Source: DATKGX01 sp035510555
GTDB taxonomy: Bacteria; Patescibacteriota; Microgenomatia; Levybacterales; UBA12049
Reading direction: 5' to 3'
DNA length: 64,000 nt
Assembly (NCBI GenBank): GCA_035510555.1
Contig: DATKGX010000048.1
Span: 35,988-99,987 of the forward strand
Shown here: piece by piece, positions 37,987-46,189 of the stretch
Numbering within the stretch: position 1 is the stretch's first letter
Layout of the letters: each line of letters opens with the position of its first letter
The notes under the pieces: model-generated
What the model was told of the DNA's origin: nothing
What the model saw: only the letters and a program-made list of their open reading frames with translations
Database searches by the model: none
Position numbers and translations under genes: made by a program

Positions 37987-39770
37987 TTAATATCTTCTTT
38001 CCTTATTATATAATTTTCCAGAGCCAAAATATCAAGCCCCGATTTTTTGAAAGTATTCAAAGCATTCGCCGGCGAATTAACAATCGGCTCACCTTTTAAG
38101 TTAAACGAGGTATTCATTAAAACATAAACTCCGGTTCTGTCTCCAAATTTTTTGATCAGATTATAATAGCGGGCATTTTGCTTTTTAGAAATAATTTGAA
38201 ACCGGCCCGTTCCGTCAACGTGGGTTACCGCCGGAATGATTTTTCGTTTGGCTTTTTTAACCGGGAAAACCGCCAGCATATAATTGGTAAGATATTCGTG
38301 CTCTTTACTGCCGACTTCAAAATATTCGGAGGCTTTCTCTGTCATCGTCACCGGAGCAAACGGTCGGTAAGGTTCCCTAAATTTAATTTTTGTGTTGACG
38401 ATTTCCTTCATCTCTTCTTTGCGCGGACTGGCGACAATTGAACGTGCGCCCAAAGCTCTTGGCCCCCATTCCGAACGGCCGTGAAAAAATCCGATAGCTT
38501 TATCTTGGACTAAAGTATCCACCAAAAGGCTGACTAATTTCTCCTCCGAAGTAATTTTGGTGTATTTTAGTTTTTGACTTTTGAGGAATTTTTCAATTTC
38601 TGAAGAAGTGAAATCTTCACCGAAATAACAATCGGTTTGGGTAAAAACGCGTTTCTTATTTAAAATGGCGTGATAGGCGTAAAAAGCTGCGCCCATTGAA
38701 CCACCATCATCTCCGGCAGCCGGTTGGATAAAAATCCGCTTAAATGGACCTTTTGTTAAAAGAACTCCATTGGCAACTGAATTGAGGCCGACGCCCCCCG
38801 CCATACACAGATTTTCCAGTTTTGTTTCTTCGTAAAGCTTATTGACCAAATTGAGCAATAGCTCTTCGGTAAAAGCTTGAATCGAAGCGGCAATGTCGGC
38901 AAATCTTTGGTTAAGCTGGCAAATCTCGGCGTAATTTTCCGGTTTCTGTCCAAAATAACTCGGGTAGCCGGAGGTTTTGGTAAAAAAATGTAAATCTTTT
39001 GGCCGCGGTTCTCCGAATAATTCCTCGAATTTCCGGCTGTAAGATTTGGTCGAAGATTTATGATAGCTAAAATAATCCATGTCCAGAGTAAACGAGCCGT
39101 CTTTGTAAACTTTAACCAATTTTCGCACTTTATCTAAATAAACTGGCTTGCCGTAAGGCGCCATTCCCATTACTTTGTATTCTCCATCATTAACTTCAAA
39201 GCCCAAAAAAGCGGTAAAAGCGGAATACAAAAGGCCGATGCTATGCGGAAATTTAATTTCTTTTTTGATGTGGATTTTATTACCCTCTCCGACTCCCATG
39301 GTGGTGGATGTCCACTCGCCAACTCCGTCAACGGTTAAGATGGCCGCCTTTTCAAAACCGGACGCGTAGAAAGCCGAGGCCGCATGCGAGACATGGTGTG
39401 GGACAAACAATATTTTCTTGGGGTCAAGATTTAACTCTCCAGCAAAAATCGAACGGACCCACAATTTATCCGTTAACCAGTTGAGCATTGCTTTGGCAAA
39501 TAAGAGTGATGAAAAAGGATAAGTGGCTAACGTTGATTGCAAAATTCGCTCGAATTTCCAGAACGGCTTTTCGTAAAAAACCACGTAGTCTAAATCTTTG
39601 GTTTTGATACCGGCTCTTTTTAAACAAAATTCAATTGCTAATTTTGGGAAACCGCTATCGTGCTTAATCCGACTGAATCTTTCTTCGGCCGAGGCCGCGA
39701 CAACTTTTCCGTCTTTAAGTAGACAAACGGCAGATTCGTGATAAAAGCAGGAAATTCCTAAAATATACAT
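37983..39770 (-). CDS. NodU/CmcH-family carbamoyltransferase
   Basis: The start is placed at MYILGISCFYHESAVCLLKDGKV (39770), because the homologous region begins there and the frame before it overlaps the SxtJ-like gene. The 595-residue protein has the N-terminal Kae1/YgjD-like domain (HHVSHAASAFYASGFEKAAILTVDGVGEW with the metal-binding HxxxH) and the C-terminal YrdC-like part (GRSEWGPRALGARSIVASP, VLMNTSFNLKGEPIV). It uses carbamoyl phosphate and ATP to carbamoylate a hydroxyl group, here probably on a sugar of the surface glycan. Confidence 0.9.
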   Translation of the reverse strand: MYILGISCFYHESAVCLLKDGKVVAASAEERFSRIKHDSGFPKLAIEFCLKRAGIKTKDLDYVVFYEKPFWKFERILQSTLATYPFSSLLFAKAMLNWLTDKLWVRSIFAGELNLDPKKILFVPHHVSHAASAFYASGFEKAAILTVDGVGEWTSTTMGVGEGNKIHIKKEIKFPHSIGLLYSAFTAFLGFEVNDGEYKVMGMAPYGKPVYLDKVRKLVKVYKDGSFTLDMDYFSYHKSSTKSYSRKFEELFGEPRPKDLHFFTKTSGYPSYFGQKPENYAEICQLNQRFADIAASIQAFTEELLLNLVNKLYEETKLENLCMAGGVGLNSVANGVLLTKGPFKRIFIQPAAGDDGGSMGAAFYAYHAILNKKRVFTQTDCYFGEDFTSSEIEKFLKSQKLKYTKITSEEKLVSLLVDTLVQDKAIGFFHGRSEWGPRALGARSIVASPRKEEMKEIVNTKIKFREPYRPFAPVTMTEKASEYFEVGSKEHEYLTNYMLAVFPVKKAKRKIIPAVTHVDGTGRFQIISKKQNARYYNLIKKFGDRTGVYVLMNTSFNLKGEPIVNSPANALNTFKKSGLDILALENYIIRKEDIK

Positions 39771-40006
39771 CAGTATGGTTTTTGGGCTTGAATTAAATTT
39801 TCCTCGGGGTGCTCCCAAACAGAAAAATTACTCTTCAGACTCTTGTTTTTCTTAGTTCTTAAGGGATCGGAAAATAGAGCAAATGGCAAACCCACTACCC
39901 ATAAGAGAACGTAATAAAACACGGTAAAAATTACCAGTCCCTGAAAGTTACCGGCTTTTCGGGCAAATCTACGCCACTTTCCCCACAAAAACTTTAATAA
40001 ATTCAT
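39770..40006 (-). CDS. SxtJ-like small membrane protein
   Basis: The 78-residue product has a basic head (MNLLKFLWGKWRRFARKAGNFQG), one or two hydrophobic helices (LVIFTVFYYVLLWVVGLPFALF) and a polar tail (WEHPEENLIQAQKPY). Size, topology and position fit the SxtJ family, which accompanies carbamoyltransferases in saxitoxin and polysaccharide clusters. It shares one base with the carbamoyltransferase start and overlaps the hydrolase gene by 4 bp. Confidence 0.72.
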   Translation of the reverse strand: MNLLKFLWGKWRRFARKAGNFQGLVIFTVFYYVLLWVVGLPFALFSDPLRTKKNKSLKSNFSVWEHPEENLIQAQKPY

Positions 40007-41112
40007 TGAGTTTTGATAAACGTCCCCTGGTCCGTCTTCGTTAGCATTGGAACGATCGCATTATACAATTTTTCCGCTACAAACTGATGAATATATTCAT
40101 TGGGATGCGTATCCCATCTGTTAACTACCAAATCTGTGGCGTTTTTATTTTTTAGATATGGCAAAAGATCGATTACTGTTACGCCGTCATTTGCAAATAC
40201 TTTATCCATCTTTTGATGAACCTGCGTAGCCAGAATTGGGTAGTTAGGCATAAACCTTAGAAAAGGAAAAATAACAGTCACCGTCTGGCTGTTTTCGGCT
40301 TTTAACTGCGCCGAAAGACTTGCTATATCATTGACATGTTGTTTAAAAACCGCCGGAATATAATATTGCTCCAAATCCGTGTTCTTTAGCTGATTGAAAG
40401 TATTTGTGTAAATTGCGCTAAAGCGCCAATATAGATAATCAAGGAAAAAAGAATGATTAGTAAGAAACTCCACGAACGGAGGAGTTTCTCGAGAAACCTG
40501 ATCAAGAACTGCGTTGCCTTTACTGTCTTTGGGTTCGGCATCATTTAAATAATACTCCCAGACAACAATATCCGGCTTAAACTGTTTAATCTTAGTATTA
40601 TAATTGATGAGCTCGTTCCATGTATCTAAGCCCGAAACGCCGAAATTATAAACTTCAACCTTATAACCCGATTCATTCAATTTGTCTTGCAAAATGTTTG
40701 AAAACCGATCGTTAACATTTTTTATCCCGTAGCCAAAAGCTAAGGAATCGCCCATTACGGCAATTCTGACTACTCCGGGAGTTTTAGAAACCTGAAAATC
40801 TCTATCTCTAACCTGATAATTATTAAAAACTACATGCCTTGCCATCCAGCGGTCGGTGGTATTAAGAAAACCCAGAGCGTCAGACTGATCAAATTTATAC
40901 CTAAAGTATGCTTCAAAGCCGGAAAAAATCAAAACGAGCGAAAGAATAAAAAATAAAATGCTAATGAATAATTTTTTTCTGTTTTCCGGAAGCGCTGATT
41001 TAAAAATAAAATAAGTACCAGCAAAACAAACAACTATAGTTAGAACTATGAGAATCAAAAACTCATGAAAGTCCCTGATAAAATAAGATAAATGCCCCCA
41101 AAACGCAATCAT
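40003..41112 (-). CDS. SGNH/GDSL-type hydrolase, membrane anchored
   Basis: The 369-residue product has three N-terminal helices, then a domain with VVRIAVMGDSLAFGYGIKNVNDRF (GDS block I, Ser near residue 122), VEVYNFGVSGLDTWNELINY (block II glycine), PDIVVWEYYLNDAEP (block III Asn) and VNRWDTHPNEYIHQFVAEKL (block V DxxH). This is the esterase/acetyltransferase fold used to remove or move acyl groups on glycans, here on the outer face. It is first in the four-gene operon and has a leaderless-type start 6 nt after TATTAT. Confidence 0.85.
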   Translation of the reverse strand: MIAFWGHLSYFIRDFHEFLILIVLTIVVCFAGTYFIFKSALPENRKKLFISILFFILSLVLIFSGFEAYFRYKFDQSDALGFLNTTDRWMARHVVFNNYQVRDRDFQVSKTPGVVRIAVMGDSLAFGYGIKNVNDRFSNILQDKLNESGYKVEVYNFGVSGLDTWNELINYNTKIKQFKPDIVVWEYYLNDAEPKDSKGNAVLDQVSRETPPFVEFLTNHSFFLDYLYWRFSAIYTNTFNQLKNTDLEQYYIPAVFKQHVNDIASLSAQLKAENSQTVTVIFPFLRFMPNYPILATQVHQKMDKVFANDGVTVIDLLPYLKNKNATDLVVNRWDTHPNEYIHQFVAEKLYNAIVPMLTKTDQGTFIKTQ

Positions 41113-41118
41113 TCTCCA

Positions 41119-41147
41119 ATAATAATAAATGGGGATTTGTAAGTCAA
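41119..41147 (-). promoter_or_regulatory. Promoter of the carbamoyltransferase operon
   Basis: TTGACT (41142-41147), 17 bp, TATTAT (41119-41124) on the minus strand; ATG 6 nt later. The -35 abuts the lon stop codon. Confidence 0.7.
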
Positions 41148-43514
41148 TCAGTCAATTGGCTCAGGCGGATTGGGGTGAATAACTTGATGGCGTATTTCCA
41201 TCTGTGGATGCACTTGTTTTGTTAAAGCAGTTTCTAAAGCTTCATCCATGTGCGAAACAAAAACAAACTTTAAATCTTTGAGCACTTCTTTTGGTACGTC
41301 TTCCAAATCTTTTTTATTATCTTTTGGCAAAATGACTGTTTTAAGTCCGGCCCGGTGGGCGGCAATGACTTTTTCCTTAACTCCGCCGATTTCCAGCACT
41401 CTTCCTCGTAAAGTTATTTCGCCGGTCATCGCCACAGTTCGGTTAACAGGAATCTTGGTTAAAGCCGAGACGATTGCCGTTGTAATCGCCACTCCCGCAG
41501 ATGGTCCGTCTTTTGGTACCGCGCCTTCCGGAACATGGACGTGGACGTCGATTTTTTGATAAAACTTTTCGTTTAGACCAAGCGCTTTGGCGCGTGCCCG
41601 GATATAACTCATGGCCGCCTGACAGGATTCTTTCATCACATCGCCTAATTGTCCCGTGAGAATCAGCTGTCCTTTTCCCGGCATTAAGGCCACCTCTATA
41701 AATAGTATGTCGCCCCCTGCTTCAGTCCAGGCCATGCCGGTCGACATGCCGATTTCGTCCTTTTTTTCAATCAGCGTTGAGTTAATTTTAATCGGGCCCA
41801 AAAACTTGGTGACATTTTTTTCGGTGACCACCACTTTTGTTTTTTTGCCTTCCGCTACTTGTTTGGCCACTTTTCGAAGTACCGCGGCCATTTCTCTCTC
41901 TAGCGCTCTGACTCCGGCCTCCCGGGTATAGTGTTCGATAATAAACTTAATCGCGCTATCTGATATTTCAATTCTCGAAGAGCTAAGTCCATGTGCCTCG
42001 GTTTGTTTTTTCAAAAGGAAATCTTTGGCAATTCTAAACTTTTCCTGCTGCGTGTATCCGGCAAAATGAATAATTTCCAATCTGTCTTTTAAAGCCGGCG
42101 GGATTGTATCCAAAATGTTGGCGGTCGTCACAAACATAACGTCGGAAAGGTCAAACGGAACTTCCAAGTAGTGATCGGAGAAAGCGTTATTTTGTTCCGG
42201 ATCCAATGCTTCCAAAAGCGCCGAAGACGGGTCGCCTCTAAAATCCGCTCCGACTTTATCGATTTCATCCAGCATAAACACCGGGTTACGGGTTCCGGCA
42301 TCTTTAATGCCCTGAATAATTCTGCCTGGAAGCGCGCCGACATACGTTCGTCTGTGACCCCTGATTTCCGCTTCGTCCCGGATTCCGCCCAAGGAAACTT
42401 TGACAAATTTTCGCCCCAAAGCTCTGGCAATTGATTTGCCGATGGAAGTTTTACCAACGCCGGGAGGTCCGACAAAACAAAGAATCGGCCCTTTCATTTT
42501 GCCGGCGAGTTTGTGCACCGCCAAATATTCAACAATTCTCTCCTTGACTTTTTCCAGACCAAAATGGTCCTCATCCAGGATTTTCTCCGCCTGTTTGATG
42601 TTAACCGTGTTTTTACTCTCAACGCTCCAGGGAAGATCCAACAACCAATCCAAATAATTACGGATGTAACCGGCTTCCGGATTAAATTGGTTCATTTGTG
42701 AGAGTTTAGTAATTTCTTTCTTGGCTTTTTCTTCGATTTCAACCGGCATTTTGGCTTTGCGCAGTTTGTCCATCAGTTCCTTTGTTTCTCCGTCTTCATC
42801 ATTTTCGCCCAGCTCTTTTTCAATGGTCTTGAGTCTTTCCCGAAGCATTACTTCCCTCGCCCCTTTTTCAAACCTTTCCTGGGTTTTGGAGGCAATTTTT
42901 TTTTCTAATTCTAATACTTTTATTTCACGGCTTAATATTTCGATTACTTTTTCTAAACGTTTTCTGACATCCAGCTCTTCCAAAAGATCTTGGCGTTCAC
43001 TGGGCTTTAATTCCAACACCGAGGCAACCAAATCAGCCAGTTGCGAAGGACTATTCTCCGACATGACGTTCATAAACACTAAAAAGTCCACAAACTTACC
43101 CAAATTTACCGATCTCTTAAATTCGCTAAGCAAATGATTAGTTAAAGCTTTTATTTCGGGGGTATCGACTACCTCTTCCTCTAATTCTTTAACCCGAGCC
43201 ATTAGATACGGCGAGCCATCAATGTATTCAATGATTCTGATTCTGGACAAACCTCTAATTTGAGCGTGTATTTCGTCACCATCGCTTTTAATCATGCGCT
43301 CGATGTGCGATAACGTACCGATTGCGTAGAGATCTTTTGCGGTCGGTTCGTTGAGTTTTGCATTTCTTTGTAAGACAAACCCGACAATTCTTTCCTGACT
43401 AAAAGATGATTCAAGAGCTGCCAAACTCTTTGGTCTTCCGAAAGTTAAAACCGAGTCTGTGTTGGGGAAAATTATCCCGTCCCTAATTGGTATGATTGGC
43501 ACTATTTTTTCCAT
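41148..43514 (-). CDS. lon: ATP-dependent protease Lon
   Basis: The 788-residue protein has the LON substrate-binding domain (MEKIVPIIPIRDGIIFPNTDSVLTFGRPKSL), a coiled-coil linker, the AAA+ module with Walker A GPPGVGKTSIGKSIARALGRKF, VSLGGIRDEAEIRGHRRTYVGALPG and DEIDKVGADFRGDPSSALLE, and the protease domain with catalytic Ser in PKDGPSAGVAI near residue 670 and a later Lys (AHRAGLKTVILPKDN region). It degrades misfolded and regulatory proteins in the cytoplasm. Its promoter carries a CIRCE-like operator, so heat-shock control by HrcA is likely. Confidence 0.97.
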   Translation of the reverse strand: MEKIVPIIPIRDGIIFPNTDSVLTFGRPKSLAALESSFSQERIVGFVLQRNAKLNEPTAKDLYAIGTLSHIERMIKSDGDEIHAQIRGLSRIRIIEYIDGSPYLMARVKELEEEVVDTPEIKALTNHLLSEFKRSVNLGKFVDFLVFMNVMSENSPSQLADLVASVLELKPSERQDLLEELDVRKRLEKVIEILSREIKVLELEKKIASKTQERFEKGAREVMLRERLKTIEKELGENDEDGETKELMDKLRKAKMPVEIEEKAKKEITKLSQMNQFNPEAGYIRNYLDWLLDLPWSVESKNTVNIKQAEKILDEDHFGLEKVKERIVEYLAVHKLAGKMKGPILCFVGPPGVGKTSIGKSIARALGRKFVKVSLGGIRDEAEIRGHRRTYVGALPGRIIQGIKDAGTRNPVFMLDEIDKVGADFRGDPSSALLEALDPEQNNAFSDHYLEVPFDLSDVMFVTTANILDTIPPALKDRLEIIHFAGYTQQEKFRIAKDFLLKKQTEAHGLSSSRIEISDSAIKFIIEHYTREAGVRALEREMAAVLRKVAKQVAEGKKTKVVVTEKNVTKFLGPIKINSTLIEKKDEIGMSTGMAWTEAGGDILFIEVALMPGKGQLILTGQLGDVMKESCQAAMSYIRARAKALGLNEKFYQKIDVHVHVPEGAVPKDGPSAGVAITTAIVSALTKIPVNRTVAMTGEITLRGRVLEIGGVKEKVIAAHRAGLKTVILPKDNKKDLEDVPKEVLKDLKFVFVSHMDEALETALTKQVHPQMEIRHQVIHPNPPEPID

Positions 43515-43530
43515 AGCTAATTTGAGTGTA

Positions 43531-43564
43531 TTAGCACTCTATCACACCAGTTGCTAGCTGTCAA
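43531..43564 (-). promoter_or_regulatory. lon promoter with CIRCE-like HrcA operator
   Basis: TTGACA (43559-43564), 17 bp, TAGAGT (43536-43541) on the minus strand. The CIRCE half GAGTGCTAA (read on that strand) is perfect, and after the exact 9-bp spacer the other half CTAGCAACT matches TTAGCACTC at 6 of 9 positions (43531-43557). Confidence 0.7.
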
Positions 43565-43582
43565 GGGGAAATTTTTGCGGGG

Positions 43583-43612
43583 TTGACAGTTTTAACAATA
43601 CGAAACTACAAT
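43583..43612 (+). promoter_or_regulatory. Promoter of the MgtE-N/Nramp operon
   Basis: TTGACA (43583-43588), 18 bp, TACAAT (43607-43612); ATG at 43622 after 9 nt. It is divergent from the lon promoter, with 18 bp between the two -35 boxes. Confidence 0.7.
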
Positions 43613-43621
43613 TACTATGTT

Positions 43622-44809
43622 ATGGTTTATTTAAGCCAGCTATTAAACAAAAAAGTCTATTACGAACGGAAACTATTTGGCGAAATGGTGGATTTTGCGG
43701 TATTGGAAAGTACACCCAATCCTTCTGTTTCCAAAGTGGTGATTAAAAAAGACGGCACAAAACTGACTATTTCCCCATCCTTTCTCTCTTTTAAGCGAAA
43801 CGGCGCCATTTTAACCGACGCCAAAGCTCCACTACTCCCTTTCGATGAAAGGGATTTTTATTTAAATGAGGACCTTTTGGATAAGCAGGTTATCGATGTT
43901 GACGACAAAAAACTGGTACGGGTTAATGACATTGTTATGGAGAGCAATGGTGAGCTAAAAGTTGTAGGTATTGACATTGGAGCCGCCGGCATATTAAGAC
44001 GGTTAGGGCTTTCTCGAGTTTCCCCGTTGAAACCGAAAATTCTTCCCTGGCAAATGATTGAGGCTTTTGATTACCAAACCGGCAACGTCAAAATAAGTCT
44101 TACCCAACATAGATTAGACGGGATGCACCCAAGCGAACTGGCCGATATTCTGGAGGAATTAGGCTCAAAAGAAAGACGCGGCGTGGTTGAAAGTCTTGAG
44201 GCAAGAAAAGCAGCCATGGCCATCGAAGAAGCTGATATACACACCAGGGATGCTATTCTGGAAGAATTGTCAAGCTCGGTTTTAGGAAAAATTGTTAAAC
44301 GAATGCACTCAAGTAAAATCGCTAATCTTTTTTATCGCCTTAATCCATTAAGGATCAGGGAAATTTTAAGTCTGGTTGGCGCGGAGAAAGCGCAAAGAGT
44401 TGAACGATTACTCGATTTTAGCGCCGATCAGGCGGGAGGGGTCATGCGTACAACTTTTATCAGTCTTGACGGAGCCACCACTATCAAGGAGCTGTTTGGC
44501 GTACTCTACAAAGCGCCTGCAAAACCGGAAGGGATAGTCGTCACCAATGGTGATCAAAAATTAGTCGGCGTTGTCTACACCAAAGATATTATTGACTGTG
44601 ATTCATTGGCGCTTTTAAAAGACGTCGTGACGGAGAGAAAATTCGTTTATCCGGATGTTGATTTTAATCAAGTAATTAACTTGTTTGGTAGATATAATTT
44701 GCGACTTTTGCCGGTAGTCGATAAAAATAAAGTGCCGATTGGCGTTATCTCGGCCGGAATTGTACTGGCAAAGATAGAGGAAAGAACAAAGACTGATGAA
44801 ATTATTTAA
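43622..44809 (+). CDS. MgtE N-terminal/CBS domain protein
   Basis: The start MVYLSQLLNKKVYYE (43622) follows the promoter by 9 nt. The 395-residue product has a PRC-barrel-like first part, then an MgtE-N superhelix (LHPSELADILEELGSKERRGVVESLEARKAAMAIEEAD) and a C-terminal CBS pair (EGIVVTNGDQKLVGVVYTKD, LPVVDKNKVPIGVISAG). The transport helices of MgtE are missing. In MgtE these cytosolic domains sense Mg2+ and gate the channel. Here the next gene, overlapping by 14 bp, encodes an Nramp-like transporter, so this is probably its regulatory subunit. Confidence 0.85.
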   Translation: MVYLSQLLNKKVYYERKLFGEMVDFAVLESTPNPSVSKVVIKKDGTKLTISPSFLSFKRNGAILTDAKAPLLPFDERDFYLNEDLLDKQVIDVDDKKLVRVNDIVMESNGELKVVGIDIGAAGILRRLGLSRVSPLKPKILPWQMIEAFDYQTGNVKISLTQHRLDGMHPSELADILEELGSKERRGVVESLEARKAAMAIEEADIHTRDAILEELSSSVLGKIVKRMHSSKIANLFYRLNPLRIREILSLVGAEKAQRVERLLDFSADQAGGVMRTTFISLDGATTIKELFGVLYKAPAKPEGIVVTNGDQKLVGVVYTKDIIDCDSLALLKDVVTERKFVYPDVDFNQVINLFGRYNLRLLPVVDKNKVPIGVISAGIVLAKIEERTKTDEII

Positions 44810-46064
44810 ACCGCTTAGAAGAAAGCTTTTATTTCTAATTCCGATTCTGGCGATTATCGGACCGGGTATTATTGCCGGCAATGCCGATAATGATGCCGGC
44901 GGAATCACCACTTATTCTGTCGCGGGCGCAAACTTCGGGCTTTCGCTTCTGTGGGTTTTGCTTTTGACCACTTTTGCCTTGGCAATCACTCAGGAAATCG
45001 GCGCCAGAATGGGACTGGTTACAGGAAAAGGCCTTGCTTCTCTGATCAGGGAAAAATTTGGCATCCGCTGGACCACTTTTGTCATGGTCTGTCTTTTTGT
45101 TAGTAATATCGGGACGATTTCGGCGGAGTTTGCCGGTGTCGCGGCGGCTTTAAGTATATTTGGTATTTCCAAATTTATTGCCGTTCCGGCCGCAATTGCT
45201 TTTGTTTTCTTGTTGGTAACGAAAGGTAATTTCAAAAAGCTGGAAAGGCTTTTCCTTTTGATGTCCGCTTTTTATGCCTGCTATATTTTATCGGCAATTC
45301 TGGCCCACCCGGATTTCGGCATGGCTTTAAAAAGTCTGATGATTCCCTCGGGGATTCACCTCAATGGTATTTATATTTTGACGCTGATGGCGGTCATCGG
45401 AACAACCATTACTCCTTGGGGGCAATTCTTTATCCAAGATTATATCGTTGATAAAAAATTATCCAAGGAAGATTTAAAAATCGAAAGGGGCGATGTGTTC
45501 TTGGGCAGTTTCTTTACCAACTTTATTTCCTTCTTTATTATCGTTGCCTGCGCCGCCACACTTTTTAACCATGGCATCCGCATCACCGATGCGGGTCAGG
45601 CGGCACAAGCTCTGGTTCCATTGGCCGGACAATTTGCTGCCGGGCTTTTTGCTTTTGGCTTTTTAAACGCTTCGCTTTTCGGCGCGGCCATTGTTCCGGT
45701 TACCACGGCCTATGTTATGACCGAGGCGTTTGGCATGGAATCCGGATTAAACTACAAATATAAAGAGGCTCCCCAATTTTATGGCATATTTTTACTACTA
45801 TTGATACTTGGCGGAACCGTAGTCTTACTGCCTTTCCTACCACTGATAACCATTTTGGTTGTCACTCAGGCAATTAACGCAGTACTTTTAATACCGATCT
45901 TTATTTTCCTCTACATTCTTTCCAATGATAAAAAATTGCTCGGAGAGTACGCTAATAATAGATTTATCAATGTCGTGGTTATTATTACTTTAGTCGCTAT
46001 TACCCTTGCTTCAACTGTTTACGTAATTTCACTTTTCTTTCCCAACCTCTTCCACCTTTTCTAA
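44796..46064 (+). CDS. Nramp-family divalent metal transporter, non-canonical
   Basis: The 422-residue product has eleven helices. Helix 1 reads GPGIIAGNADNDAGGITTYS, where classical Nramp proteins have DPGN, and helix 6 reads GTTITPWGQFFIQD, where they have MPH. The metal-coordinating Met is thus absent. Nramp relatives lacking it transport Mg2+ rather than Mn2+ or Fe2+. Together with the overlapping MgtE-N/CBS gene this supports a role in Mg2+ uptake or efflux, though the substrate is inferred. Confidence 0.85.
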   Translation: MKLFKPLRRKLLFLIPILAIIGPGIIAGNADNDAGGITTYSVAGANFGLSLLWVLLLTTFALAITQEIGARMGLVTGKGLASLIREKFGIRWTTFVMVCLFVSNIGTISAEFAGVAAALSIFGISKFIAVPAAIAFVFLLVTKGNFKKLERLFLLMSAFYACYILSAILAHPDFGMALKSLMIPSGIHLNGIYILTLMAVIGTTITPWGQFFIQDYIVDKKLSKEDLKIERGDVFLGSFFTNFISFFIIVACAATLFNHGIRITDAGQAAQALVPLAGQFAAGLFAFGFLNASLFGAAIVPVTTAYVMTEAFGMESGLNYKYKEAPQFYGIFLLLLILGGTVVLLPFLPLITILVVTQAINAVLLIPIFIFLYILSNDKKLLGEYANNRFINVVVIITLVAITLASTVYVISLFFPNLFHLF

Positions 46065-46142
46065 TATTGGTAGTCTGAAATGAGCGCACCGATACTATTA
46101 TATATACGAAAATCCCTCATGTTAGTAATTTACTATAAGTTA

Positions 46143-46171
46143 TTGCATTTCCAAAACCCCGGTGGTACTAT
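46143..46171 (+). promoter_or_regulatory. Promoter of the surface protein gene
   Basis: TTGCAT (46143-46148), 17 bp, TACTAT (46166-46171); ATG 18 nt later. Confidence 0.55.
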
Positions 46172-46189
46172 CGCCCCAACTGAATTTAT

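Noticed and set aside
43583..43621. Upstream start for the MgtE-N/CBS gene
   Set aside because: These bases are the promoter itself (TTGACA and TACAAT).
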